Source: Streptomyces canus 299MFChir4.1
GTDB taxonomy: Bacteria > Actinomycetota > Actinomycetes > Streptomycetales > Streptomycetaceae
Length of the DNA: 64,000 bases
Direction of reading: 5' to 3'
Assembly: GCF_000383615.1 (NCBI RefSeq)
Contig: NZ_KB911588.1
Location: forward strand, 62,001-126,000
Part shown: positions 54,321 through 63,144 of the stretch, piece by piece
Layout of the letters: the number at the start of each line of letters is the position of its first letter
Position numbering within the stretch: the stretch's first letter is position 1
The notes under the pieces: model-generated
The model's database searches: none
Seen by the model: the letters and a program-made list of their open reading frames with translations, nothing else
What the model was told of the DNA's origin: nothing
Translations under genes and position numbers: made by a program

Positions 54321-54983
54321 ATGGACCTCATGACCCTGGCCCTGCCCCAGGAGCCCGCCGACGGTGTCGCGGGCTGGGCGGCCGACCTCGTGGACGCCCT
54401 GGGCGGCCCCGGAGCGGGCCTCGCCATCGCCCTGGAGAACCTCTTTCCGCCCCTGCCCAGCGAGGTCATCCTCCCCCTGACCGGCTTCGCGGCCGGGCAG
54501 GGTGTCATCAGCCTGTTCTCGGCCCTGTTCTGGACGACCCTCGGCTCGGTGGCCGGCGCCGTCGTCCTCTACTGGATCGGCATGCTGTTCGGCCGGGAGC
54601 GCATGCACGCGATCTGGGCCAGACTCCCGCTGGTCAGGAACTCCGACCTGGAGCGGACCGAGAGGTGGTTCGCCGCGCACGGCACCAAGGCCGTCTTCTT
54701 CGGCCGCATGGTCCCGATCTTCCGCAGTCTCATCTCCGTACCGGCCGGCCTGGAACGCCTGCCGCTGCCGACCTTCCTGCTGCTCACCGCCCTGGGCAGC
54801 CTGGTCTGGAACTCGGCACTCGTGATGGCCGGCTACTGGCTCGGCGACCGCTGGGACCTCGTCGAGACCTACGTCGGGATCATCAGCAAGGGCGTCCTCG
54901 TCCTGGTCGTGGCGGCCCTGCTCCTCTACGTCGTGGTCCGTCTGCGCTCCCGCGGTACCGCCCAGCACCGCCGCACCTCGTGA
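54321..54983 (+). CDS. DedA-family membrane protein
   Basis: 220 residues, with a re-entrant loop and several membrane helices. Family motifs: ENLFPPLPSEVILPLTGF and FFGRMVPIFRSLISVPAG. DedA proteins flip or transport lipids such as undecaprenyl phosphate or phosphatidylethanolamine and affect envelope homeostasis. The 217 bp upstream contain no gene. Confidence 0.9.
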   Translation: MDLMTLALPQEPADGVAGWAADLVDALGGPGAGLAIALENLFPPLPSEVILPLTGFAAGQGVISLFSALFWTTLGSVAGAVVLYWIGMLFGRERMHAIWARLPLVRNSDLERTERWFAAHGTKAVFFGRMVPIFRSLISVPAGLERLPLPTFLLLTALGSLVWNSALVMAGYWLGDRWDLVETYVGIISKGVLVLVVAALLLYVVVRLRSRGTAQHRRTS

Positions 54984-55014
54984 CCGGCTCCGTCCTCCCC
55001 CCGATCGAGCGATC

Positions 55015-55043
55015 TTGCCCTGGCTGTACGGCCCGGCTAGCCT
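55015..55043 (+). promoter_or_regulatory. Promoter of the two-component operon
   Basis: TTGCCC (55015-55020) and TAGCCT (55038-55043), 17-nt spacer, 8 nt before GTG 55052. With no ribosome site, this fits a leaderless transcript. Confidence 0.6.
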
Positions 55044-55051
55044 CGGCGACC

Positions 55052-56218
55052 GTGCAGGGGGACTCGGCGGACCACACCGGCTCGACGCCGTCCGCGGCGT
55101 TACCGAGGCGGGTCGCGGGCATCCTGCTCGGCTGCCTGACCGCGCTGCTGGGACTGCTGTACTTCACGGTCGTCGGCACCCTCCTCGGTCCCCTCCTGCT
55201 GTGGCCGCGCACGCGACGACACGCCTTCGTCGCCCTGATCGCGGGCCCCCGCCGGCTGACGGGGCTGGAACGCCGGCGCCGCTCGGTCTTCTTCGGGGAC
55301 CGCTTCCCCGACCGCCCCGTCCCCGACCACCGGATCCTGCGCCATCTCGCCTCCCGCACCTGCGCCGGTCTGGTCACCGGCATCGTGGTCGGCCTCTTGG
55401 CCTTCGGCACCGTCCTGGCGGGGCTGCTCGTCGCGAGCCTCGCGCGGGGCACCCTCGGCTGGCGGGAGATGCTCACCCAGGGCCTGCTCGGCGGGGTGCT
55501 GCTCTTCCTGGACGTGCAGGGCCTGCTCTCGCTGGAGGCGTTCGAGGCCCGGCTGGCCCGCGAACACTTCGGCCCCTCGGAACGCGAGCTGATGCAGCGG
55601 CGCATCGAGGAGCTCGCCCACAGCCGCGCGGCGGTGCTGCGGGCCGTGGACACCGAACGCCGGCGTATCGAGCGGGACCTGCACGACGGGGTGCAGCAGC
55701 GTCTGGTGGCGCTGGCCATGCTTCTGGGGCGCGCCCGCCGGGGCCGTACGCCCGAACAGGCGGACAGCCTGCTGGAGCAGGCCCACCGGGAGTCCCAGGA
55801 GGCGGTCACCGAACTGCGGGAGGTGGCCTGGCGGGTCTACCCGACGGCGCTGGACAACCTGGGGCTCCAGGAGGCGCTCGCCGGGGTGTCCGAGCGGTGC
55901 GCCGTCCCCGTCCGGACGGAGTTCGCCCTCACCGGTCCGCTGCCCGCCTCCGTCGAGACCGCCGCGTACTTCGTGGTGTCGGAGGCCGTGACCAACGCGG
56001 CCAAGCACTCGGCCGCCACGCGGATCCTCGTGAGCGTCCGCGCCCACGGCCCCGTCCTCGTCGTCCGGGTCGAGGACGACGGCGTCGGCGGCGCGGATCC
56101 GGCGGGCAGTGGACTGACCGGCCTGCACAGCCGGGTCGGCGCGCTGGACGGCCGGCTGCACATCCACAGCCCCGCCGGGGGACCCACCACGATCACCGCG
56201 GAGCTGCCGTGCGCGTAA
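55052..56218 (+). CDS. Sensor histidine kinase (NarL-partner type)
   Basis: 388 residues from GTG 55052. Two pairs of hydrophobic helices in the first 160 residues (sensor part). H-box at about 206: RRRIERDLHDGVQQRLVALAM with the phospho-acceptor His. The ATP-binding domain has VVSEAVTNAAKHS (N-box) and VEDDGVGG (G1). It phosphorylates the regulator encoded next. The stop overlaps the regulator's GTG start. The relic at 36096-36727 derives from a similar pair. Confidence 0.9.
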   Translation: MQGDSADHTGSTPSAALPRRVAGILLGCLTALLGLLYFTVVGTLLGPLLLWPRTRRHAFVALIAGPRRLTGLERRRRSVFFGDRFPDRPVPDHRILRHLASRTCAGLVTGIVVGLLAFGTVLAGLLVASLARGTLGWREMLTQGLLGGVLLFLDVQGLLSLEAFEARLAREHFGPSERELMQRRIEELAHSRAAVLRAVDTERRRIERDLHDGVQQRLVALAMLLGRARRGRTPEQADSLLEQAHRESQEAVTELREVAWRVYPTALDNLGLQEALAGVSERCAVPVRTEFALTGPLPASVETAAYFVVSEAVTNAAKHSAATRILVSVRAHGPVLVVRVEDDGVGGADPAGSGLTGLHSRVGALDGRLHIHSPAGGPTTITAELPCA

Positions 56219-56853
56219 TGCTGGCCGAGGACTCGACCCTGCTGCGGGAGGGGCTGGTGCGGTTGCTCACCGAGGAGGGGCACGAGGTCCCGGCCGCCGT
56301 GGGTGACGGCGTCGCCCTGCTGCGGGAGGTGACGGCCCGGCCGCCGGACCTGGTCGTGGTCGACATCCGGATGCCCCCCACCCACACGGACGAGGGGCTG
56401 CGGGCCGCGCTGGAGATCCGCGAGCGGTGGCCCGGTGTCGGGGTGCTGGTGCTGTCCCAGCACATGGAGCGCAACTACGCGGCACAGCTGCTGACTTCGA
56501 GCGCGGAGCGGGTCGGCTATCTGCTCAAGGACCGGGTCGCCCAGGTGGAGGAGTTCCTCGACGCACTGGAACGGATCCACGCGGGCGGCGCCGCCATCGA
56601 CCCGGAAGTGGTACGGCAGTTGGTGATCCGTACCACGCACAGCGACCCGTTGGCCCGCCTGACGCCCCGCGAGCGCAGCGTCCTGGAGACGCTGGCCCAG
56701 GGGTACACCAACGCGGCCATCTCGCAGCAGCTGCACATCTCCATGAGCACGGTCGAGAAGAACCTCAACGCGATCTTCGACAAGCTCGACCTCGCCCACG
56801 CCACCGGCTACAACCGCCGGATCCTGGCCGTGCTGCGGTATCTGGAGTCGTGA
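56209..56853 (+). CDS. NarL/LuxR-type response regulator
   Basis: 214 residues from GTG 56209 (RVMLAEDSTLL follows). Receiver domain with the acidic pair ED near 7-8, phospho-acceptor Asp in LVVVDIRMPP and Lys in YLLKDR. HTH: LTPRERSVLETLAQGYTNAAISQQLHISMSTVEKNLNAIFDKL. Targets are unknown; the neighbouring dedA and DUF4232 genes are candidates by position only. Confidence 0.93.
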   Translation: MRVMLAEDSTLLREGLVRLLTEEGHEVPAAVGDGVALLREVTARPPDLVVVDIRMPPTHTDEGLRAALEIRERWPGVGVLVLSQHMERNYAAQLLTSSAERVGYLLKDRVAQVEEFLDALERIHAGGAAIDPEVVRQLVIRTTHSDPLARLTPRERSVLETLAQGYTNAAISQQLHISMSTVEKNLNAIFDKLDLAHATGYNRRILAVLRYLES

Positions 56854-56860
56854 CCGGAGG

Positions 56861-57598
56861 TCACCAGGTGACGGCGTCGTCCATCGACTGCTGCCAGTAC
56901 GTGACCTTGAGGGCGTCGTCGACGTACGTGCCCTGCGCGGGCAGCGAGGGGTGGGCGCTCCTGCCGACGGTCCCGTTGCCGGAGCGGCCCTGGAAGTAGA
57001 CGGTCAGGGTCTTCGCGGTGTAGCCGTTGGCGCTGCTGCCGTCGGTGGCGGCGAGGTTCACGGAGGCGTAGCCCGACTCGCCCGGTGCGAGCGTGACGAC
57101 CGCCTGCGGCTGCGAGGCCTCGATGACCGGGGGCACGGCCTGCGCCTCGCCGAAGCGGACGACCGGGTAGCCGTACAGGTAGCAGCTCTTGCCGCCGGTG
57201 TTGGTCACCGTGAGCAGCATGTGGTTCACCGGGCGGGTCAGCGGGGCGGCGACCGTCCTGACGGTGGAGCCCTCGCAGGTGACCGGCCTGCCGGAGGAGG
57301 AGGGCGCCTTCGACACGGGGGTGCGCTTGGCGGAGGTGGCCGCGCCGCCCGTGGAACCGGTGCCGGTGCCGGTGCCGGACGAGCCCGTGCCGGCCGAGGA
57401 GCCCGTGGAATCCGTGAGGGACGACTGGTCCGTGGCGGCCGAGGGCGCCGGCGAGTGGGAGGCCGCGGTGGAAGGGCTCGTGCCGGTCGCGCGGCCCTCG
57501 TCCTGGGTGCCTGTCCCGTCGCTGCACGCGGTCAGCGAGAGCGCGGCGAGGACGGTGGTCGCGGCGGCGACGAGACGGGTGCGGGAGGTCCTGGACAT
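56861..57598 (-). CDS. DUF4232 lipoprotein
   Basis: 245 residues. Lipobox LTAC with Cys25. Residues 26-105 are a Ser/Thr/Gly-rich linker. From about 107 the DUF4232 domain: PVTCEGSTVRT, VTNTGGKSCYLYGYPVVRFG, with two Cys. It is anchored on the outer face of the membrane; function unknown. It is divergent from the XRE membrane regulator with 188 bp between starts; this pairing suggests shared control. Confidence 0.87.
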   Translation of the reverse strand: MSRTSRTRLVAAATTVLAALSLTACSDGTGTQDEGRATGTSPSTAASHSPAPSAATDQSSLTDSTGSSAGTGSSGTGTGTGSTGGAATSAKRTPVSKAPSSSGRPVTCEGSTVRTVAAPLTRPVNHMLLTVTNTGGKSCYLYGYPVVRFGEAQAVPPVIEASQPQAVVTLAPGESGYASVNLAATDGSSANGYTAKTLTVYFQGRSGNGTVGRSAHPSLPAQGTYVDDALKVTYWQQSMDDAVTW

Positions 57599-57786
57599 GT
57601 CGATGTGCCCCTTCGGAGTTCGGGTGGCGGTGGTGATTGGATGACCGAAGCTTGTGAGGTGATCCGTCCCGACCGCCACGCTCAGCGGGCAGTTGGGGAC
57701 ACTGGAACGCCGAAACGGGCTCTGACCAGGGGGAACGCACTGACCCTGGAATGCGGGACTGGGATGCGGGGGGTTGAGGGGAACGG

Positions 57787-59121
57787 GTGTCAGGGGCAAC
57801 GGGGACCGAGCGGACGGAGGCGTTCGCGCAGCTGCTGCGGGAGCTCAAGGACCGGTCGGGGCTGAGTTACGGGACGCTCGCCAAGCGTCTGCACATGAGT
57901 ACGTCGACGCTGCACCGCTACTGCAACGGCACGGCGGTACCGGTCGACTACGCCCCGGTGGAGCGTCTCGCGCGGGTCTGCCGGGCCACACCGCAGGAGC
58001 TGGTGGAGCTGCACCGGCGCTGGATCCTGGCGGATGCGGAACGGGGGCGCAGGCCGGACCAGGCCGCCGCGGCGAAGGAACCGGACCAGGAGGGGGGTTC
58101 GGACGGCCCAGCCGGTCCGGAGGGGGCCGAGTCGGAGGCCGAGGACCGCGAGCCGGTGGTCACCGACATGGCGGCCGAGGCCACGCCGTCTCGTCACGTC
58201 TCCTGGCTCCGCCGTCGCCGTACCGCGCTGATCGCCTCCGTCGCGGTGGTCGCCGCGCTGGGCGTCGGCACCTACGCCCTGCGTCCGACGAGCATCCGCG
58301 CCGGGGACACCTCGCTGCCGGCGTCCACCGAAACCCTGGGCGTGGGCGCCCCCCGGCAGCCCTCCGCCGGCCCGTCCGCCGACCGGAGCGGACACGAGCC
58401 GTCCGTGTCGGCCACCGCCTCCCCGACCCGGACCGACGGGTCCGGGGGCGGGCGGTCCGGCGCCTCGAAGGGTGACGGCAAGCAGGGCGCGGACCGGTCC
58501 GCCGACGGCGGCGCCACCGACGCCGTACCGCTCACGGTCGGTGTCCGCCCCTACGTCTACGACAGTCCGTGCAGCCAGCACTTCCTCGTCGACAGCGATC
58601 CCGAGCAGGTCGGGCCGCCGGCGTCCGAGCAGGACGCGCCGCGCTGGGCCGCCGCGTACGGGGCGGTCTCCTCGGGCGAGCAGCGGATCGCGCTCACCGT
58701 CCAGGGCACCGGCGAGGAGACCGTCGTCCTGAACGCCCTGCACGTCCGCTTCCTCAGCAAGGGCGCGCCGCCCGCCTGGAACGACTACTCGATGGGCGTC
58801 GGCTGCGGAGGAGGTGTCGGCACCAAGTCGTTCGACATCGACCTGGACGACGGCAACCCCAGGGTCACCGTGAAGAACGGCCAGCGCGACTTCCCGTACA
58901 AGGTCAGCGAGTCCGACCCGGAGGTCTTCTACGTCACCGCCCGCGCCAGGGCGCACGACGTCCGCTGGGACCTCGGCCTGGACTGGTCCAGCGGCGACCG
59001 GAGCGGCACCGTCCACATCGACGACGACGGCAGGCCGTTCCGGACCAGCGCCGACGTGGGCCGCCCCGGCTACGACTATCCGCTGGGCAGCAGCGAGTGG
59101 ATCGCGCGGACGGGCGGCTGA
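57787..59121 (+). CDS. Membrane-spanning XRE-type regulator with external domain
   Basis: 444 residues from GTG. Residues 10-75: HTH (LSYGTLAKRLHMSTSTLHRYCNG). Residues 85-140 are an acidic linker, about 142-162 a single membrane helix (TALIASVAVVAALGVGTYAL), 165-245 a Ser/Gly/Pro-rich linker, and 250-444 an external beta-rich domain with Cys residues. A DNA-binding head and a secreted tail suggest a one-component envelope sensor. GAGGGG precedes the start. Confidence 0.82.
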   Translation: MSGATGTERTEAFAQLLRELKDRSGLSYGTLAKRLHMSTSTLHRYCNGTAVPVDYAPVERLARVCRATPQELVELHRRWILADAERGRRPDQAAAAKEPDQEGGSDGPAGPEGAESEAEDREPVVTDMAAEATPSRHVSWLRRRRTALIASVAVVAALGVGTYALRPTSIRAGDTSLPASTETLGVGAPRQPSAGPSADRSGHEPSVSATASPTRTDGSGGGRSGASKGDGKQGADRSADGGATDAVPLTVGVRPYVYDSPCSQHFLVDSDPEQVGPPASEQDAPRWAAAYGAVSSGEQRIALTVQGTGEETVVLNALHVRFLSKGAPPAWNDYSMGVGCGGGVGTKSFDIDLDDGNPRVTVKNGQRDFPYKVSESDPEVFYVTARARAHDVRWDLGLDWSSGDRSGTVHIDDDGRPFRTSADVGRPGYDYPLGSSEWIARTGG

Positions 59122-59140
59122 GCAGGGCGTACGCCGTGGT

Positions 59141-60499
59141 TCACAGCAGTTCGGGCTGCGGCAGCGGCGCTCGCTCCGGCACGGTCACCGGCTCCCACCG
59201 GGCGACGGTCCGTGTGTAGCCGTAGATCACCGAGGCCATCGCCAGGAGGACGAGCGGCCCGGCCAGCCAGGGGTACTCGGCCATCCGCACCGGCAGGAAG
59301 CGGTACGACACCAGGAGCGCGACGAAGACCGCCGTACCGTAGGCGGTCAGCCGGAGCCCGGCCCGGTCCCAGCCGCGGTCGAAGGAGCGCACTCCCGCCT
59401 CGATGGTGAGGGTGAACACCACACCGGCGACCAGGTCCACGCCGTAGTGGTAGCCGAAGCCGAGCGTGGCGCAGAGGGTGGCGATCAGCCAGAAGGTGCC
59501 CGCGTACCGCAGGAATCGGGAGCCCTTGCGGGAATGGATGAAGATCGCGGTGGCCCACGCCGTGTGCAGGCTGGGCATGCAGTTGCGGGGGGTGACCCCG
59601 TCGAACGGTATGGAGTGCGGGGCGGATATCGGCGGCGGTGTCCGCGGCCACAGGTTCGCCACCGCCCAGTGGCCGTCGCTCGGTATCTGCGGCGACCACA
59701 GGGCGATCGACGCCCAGTGGTCGGTGCCGGTGCCGTACGCGAAGACCGGACCGACCACCGGGAAGATCATGTAAATGGCCGGTCCGAGCAGGCCTATCAG
59801 CAGGAAGGTGCGCACCAGGTGGTGGCGCGGGAAGCGGCGCTCCGCAGCCACGTGGCGCAGTTGGTACAGCGCGACGACCACCGCGGCCACCGCGAGCTGG
59901 CCGTAGATGGTGTCGAGGAAGTTGAAGCCGACCGCTCCGGTGGCCGTGACGAGCCGGCCCATCAGCCACGACGGGTTGCCCAGGGCGTGGTCGGCGTTCG
60001 CCAGGTACGGGTCGAGCACCAGCGGCCGGCTCTTCGCGGTGATGAGCAGCCAGGTGTCACCGGTCTTGCGGCCGGCCACGAGCAGCAGGCCCAGCCCGAC
60101 GCCCTTCAGCAGCAGGACGCGTTCGGGGCCGGTGCGGCGGGTGAGGGCGATGACCGCGCAGCCCACGATCACCCACAGCGCGCCGTTGCCGAAGGGGTGG
60201 CCTTGGGTCACCTTGATGTCGCACGCCCACCGGACCCCGGCGATGACAAGGTCGATGCCGACCGCGGCACCGATCGCGAGGAAGCGTTGCCGCCAGGTGA
60301 GCACCACCATCATCAGGGCCAGGCCGGCGTACAGCAGGGGGCCCGACTTGGGCGGGTACACGAACTCGCGCATCTGGGTGCCGAGCGGTCCCGGCAGGCC
60401 GTAGCGATGTGCGGTGAGCTCCATCGCGACGAAGAAGCCGAGGGCCACGACGGCCGCCACGGCCCAGAGTCTCGCCCGCGAACGAATCTGCGGTGGCAT
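59141..60499 (-). CDS. PAP2-family (inositol phosphorylceramide synthase-like) membrane protein
   Basis: About 452 residues with some 12 membrane helices. The PAP2 core is C-terminal: NCMPSLHTAWATAIF and GFGYHYGVDLVAGVVF, with the catalytic His residues. The first motif is degenerate. Streptomyces proteins of this group are candidates for phospholipid head-group exchange. ATG 60499 chosen; TTG 60508 is possible. No ribosome site is obvious. Confidence 0.83.
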   Translation of the reverse strand: MPPQIRSRARLWAVAAVVALGFFVAMELTAHRYGLPGPLGTQMREFVYPPKSGPLLYAGLALMMVVLTWRQRFLAIGAAVGIDLVIAGVRWACDIKVTQGHPFGNGALWVIVGCAVIALTRRTGPERVLLLKGVGLGLLLVAGRKTGDTWLLITAKSRPLVLDPYLANADHALGNPSWLMGRLVTATGAVGFNFLDTIYGQLAVAAVVVALYQLRHVAAERRFPRHHLVRTFLLIGLLGPAIYMIFPVVGPVFAYGTGTDHWASIALWSPQIPSDGHWAVANLWPRTPPPISAPHSIPFDGVTPRNCMPSLHTAWATAIFIHSRKGSRFLRYAGTFWLIATLCATLGFGYHYGVDLVAGVVFTLTIEAGVRSFDRGWDRAGLRLTAYGTAVFVALLVSYRFLPVRMAEYPWLAGPLVLLAMASVIYGYTRTVARWEPVTVPERAPLPQPELL

Positions 60500-60670
60500 T
60501 TGTATCAATTTCGGCCAATTTCACTAGATGCTCGTCAGAGAACCGCCCGCCCGACTGAGGAAGAGGGAAGGATCGCGGTCCGGGTTCCTGTGTCCCCCCT
60601 GAGAAGCCCGGCTCACCGAAAATGCAGGGTATGACATACGGCGGTAATCGAACACCGCGCGGTGCCCACG

Positions 60671-61507
60671 TCAGGAGATGGCGCGCAGCCCGCCGTGGGC
60701 CGGGCGGCGGAGTTCCTCGACGTTCCGGTCCGTCGCCTCGTCGGCGGGGAGGAGAACGACCAGCTGTTGTGCGTCCGCGGTGAGTTCGAGGGTCTCGCGG
60801 ACCAGCCGGAGTTCGCGTCCGGAGGGGTGCCGGAGCCGGAGGTCCCCGCGCTGCGGGACGACGTGCCGGTGCAGGCGGCGGGTGAGGTCGGGGCCGGCGA
60901 CGGGGGCGAGTTCCGCGGTGAACCACTCGTAGGAGTCGAGGGACGGGCCCAGCCACAGATCGAAGGCCCGCTCGTCCGCGACGGCGTCCCAGTCGGCGAA
61001 GAAGGATCTGGCGCGAGGGTCGGTGAAGACGTACCGGGTGAGGTTCGGGGTGTCGGAGTCGAGCAGTCCGGTCCCGCTCGTCACCGCGTCGAACGCGCCG
61101 GTGCGGGCGAGGACGTCGCCCATCCGGTTGGTCACCAGGGCAATGCCCGGCTCCAGCAGGCGCAGCGTCCGCAGCACGGACGGCCGCACCTCGCGCGACA
61201 GCGGGGCGGGCCGGGTGTGGGTGACGCACTCACCGCCGCTGATCTTCGCCAGGTAGCGCAGGTGGTCGCGCTCCGCGGGGTCGAGGCTGAGCCCGTCGGC
61301 CAGGGCGTTGATCACCGCGATCGAGGGATGGCGGTCGCGGCCCTGCTCGATGCGGGTCAGATACTCGACGCTGATGCCCGCCCGGCCGGCGAGATCCGAT
61401 CGCCGAAGCCCCGGTGACCTGCGGCGGCCGTGGTCCGGCAGGCCCAGCGACGCCGGCTGGACACTGTCCCGCTTGGCCCGGACGAAATCCCCCAGTGGTG
61501 TCCCCAT
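60671..61507 (-). CDS. MmyB-like XRE-family regulator
   Basis: 278 residues. HTH near 33-62: LRRSDLAGRAGISVEYLTRIEQGRDRHPS. The rest is the MmyB ligand-binding PAS-like domain: NRMGDVLARTGAF, NLTRYVFTDPRARSFFADW, LRHPSGRELRLVRETLEL. It is divergent from the FMN reductase gene (113 bp between starts); regulators of this type typically control an adjacent oxidoreductase. Confidence 0.9.
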   Translation of the reverse strand: MGTPLGDFVRAKRDSVQPASLGLPDHGRRRSPGLRRSDLAGRAGISVEYLTRIEQGRDRHPSIAVINALADGLSLDPAERDHLRYLAKISGGECVTHTRPAPLSREVRPSVLRTLRLLEPGIALVTNRMGDVLARTGAFDAVTSGTGLLDSDTPNLTRYVFTDPRARSFFADWDAVADERAFDLWLGPSLDSYEWFTAELAPVAGPDLTRRLHRHVVPQRGDLRLRHPSGRELRLVRETLELTADAQQLVVLLPADEATDRNVEELRRPAHGGLRAIS

Positions 61508-61620
61508 GGCCCGAGCATAGGTTGCTGTCCCGCCGTCCGCGGAGAGCTCAGCCTGGCCCTGCGGGGGCCAGCCTCAGCCCGGTCTGGCTGCGGCCGCGGC
61601 GGGGTTCGATCGTGGTGGGC

Positions 61621-62217
61621 ATGGCAAACGACACATACAAACTGGTGGTCATCGTCGGCAGCGTCCGGGAAGGGCGGTTCGGGCCGGTCGTGGCCTCGTG
61701 GGTCGCCGAACAGGCCGCGGCGCACGGGGGTTTCGAGGTGGAGGTCGTCGATCTGGCCGGGATCGACGTCCCGTTGTCGCTGCCCGCGGTGTCGCCGAAG
61801 TACGCCGGGGACGACTACCCGCGGCCGGCCGGGATGGCGCCGCTGACGTCGGCTCTGGAGAGCGCCGACGCGTTCATCGTGATCACGCCGGAGTACAACC
61901 ACAGCTACCCGGCGTCCCTGAAGGCCGCGATCGACTGGCACTTCACCCAGTGGACGGCCAAGCCGGTCGCCTTCGTCAGCTACGGCGGCGCTGCGGGCGG
62001 GCGGCACGCGGTGCTGCACCTGGAGAACGTGCTGACCGAACTGCACGCGGTCACCGTCCGCGACGGACTCGCCTTCCCCAACTACTTCACCGCGTGGCAG
62101 GACGGCCGCCCCCTCGACCCCGAGGCCCCCGTATACGCCAAGACCCTGCTGGAGCAGCTGTTCTGGTGGGCGGGCGCCCTGCACTCGGCACGGGGGACGA
62201 CGCCGTACCCGGTGTGA
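61621..62217 (+). CDS. NADPH-dependent FMN reductase family protein
   Basis: 198 residues, flavodoxin-like: LVVIVGSVREGRFGPVVASWV (FMN phosphate loop) and ITPEYNHSYPASLKAAIDW (family signature), with AFVSYGGAAGGRHA. It reduces FMN or quinones with NAD(P)H. Probably controlled by the divergent MmyB-type regulator. Confidence 0.92.
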   Translation: MANDTYKLVVIVGSVREGRFGPVVASWVAEQAAAHGGFEVEVVDLAGIDVPLSLPAVSPKYAGDDYPRPAGMAPLTSALESADAFIVITPEYNHSYPASLKAAIDWHFTQWTAKPVAFVSYGGAAGGRHAVLHLENVLTELHAVTVRDGLAFPNYFTAWQDGRPLDPEAPVYAKTLLEQLFWWAGALHSARGTTPYPV

Positions 62218-62735
62218 GCGCGGGCGGAGGTTCGCGGAACGGCAGCGGGGTCCACCGGGAGGGAGGACGCGTGTGATGGATCACGGTGGCGTCCGGGGTG
62301 GGTTTTCGGGCGGTTCGGTCGGGTGCGAAAATCTGGTGTGACGGCGTTATATATACGGGGACACCGACGCCAGGATTGGGACCGCCTCGACGTCACAACC
62401 CTGCTCGCCCCCCAATCGGAGGCGCCGGGCCCGCCGAAGCCTCTCGGCGGTGAAGACCACCCCACGTCGACAGCCCGACGAATAACTGTCGCCGCCGCGA
62501 CAGAATCACGTGCGGGACGCGACGAAGTTTTCGGAGTGGTCGCCACCAGGACTCGGGGCGCCGTAGATCCGTCCGCCTACCATGTGTTACCGTGATAAAA
62601 GTTGCAGTTTTGGTTTCCGGCGAATTTCTATGAGATTCACCGGCGTCTTTCCGGGTCTTCCGGAGGGGAGTCCATCGCGGCGACTCGGGGTCCGTACAGT
62701 GCGGGTCCCGGCACTGCCCCCTAGGGAGATTCAAT
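62218..62735 (+). other. Upstream region of the second cspA
   Basis: 518 bp, no gene seen. TTATATATAC near 62347-62356 is a marked AT-rich spot. The stretch 62580-62640 (TTACCGTGATAAAAG region) is also less GC-rich and may hold the promoter and a long cold-shock 5' UTR. GGGAG lies about 8 nt before the cspA ATG. Confidence 0.4.
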
Positions 62736-62939
62736 ATGGCATCTGGCACCGTGAAGTGGTTCAACGCGGAAAAGGGCTTCGGCTTCATCGAGCAGGACGG
62801 CGGCGGCGCCGACGTGTTCGCGCACTACTCGAACATCGCCACCTCCGGCTTCCGCGAGCTTCAGGAAGGCCAGAAGGTTACCTTCGACGTCACGCAGGGC
62901 CAGAAGGGCCCGCAGGCCGAGAACATCGTTCCCGCCTGA
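62736..62939 (+). CDS. Cold-shock protein (CspA family), second copy
   Basis: 67 residues: [23 protein letters not shown]2 DVFAHYS, ending AENIVPA. RNA-binding OB fold. It is nearly the same as the product at 51121 and is also followed by a hairpin and a DEAD-box gene. Promoter sequences differ between the copies, so their timing may differ. Confidence 0.96.
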   Translation: MASGTVKWFNAEKGFGFIEQDGGGADVFAHYSNIATSGFRELQEGQKVTFDVTQGQKGPQAENIVPA

Positions 62940-62963
62940 CGCTGACGCGTATCTTCACGGCTG

Positions 62964-62990
62964 GGGCCCGCACTCTTGGGGTGCGGGCCC
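62964..62990 (+). terminator. Hairpin between second cspA and DEAD-box gene
   Basis: Perfect 10-bp stem (62964-62973 with 62981-62990), 7-nt loop. Sequence of the stem is shared with the hairpin at 51352-51387. Confidence 0.8.
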
Positions 62991-63100
62991 TGTCCCATTG
63001 CCCCGAAGAATCAGATGGTCCTCAGGAATCTGATTTTCTTCTTTTTTCCCCGGCTCTTTCTTGCGAATTCTCGCGCGGTTCAATCGCGCCTTCGGAGGAA

Positions 63101-63131
63101 TTCCTCGACACGTGCCGCACGCATCGAGGAA
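63101..63131 (+). promoter_or_regulatory. RNA hairpin that covers the DEAD-box Shine-Dalgarno, copy 2
   Basis: TTCCTCGA (63101-63108) pairs perfectly with TCGAGGAA (63124-63131), 15-nt loop. The right arm overlaps the ribosome site GAGGAAGGG (63127-63135 region) of the gene starting at 63145. Relative to copy 1, one T-A pair has become C-G, keeping the pairing. A palindrome GAGGAATTCCTC (63095-63106) overlaps the left arm and could compete. Confidence 0.7.
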
Positions 63132-63144
63132 GGGTTCCCCTCCC

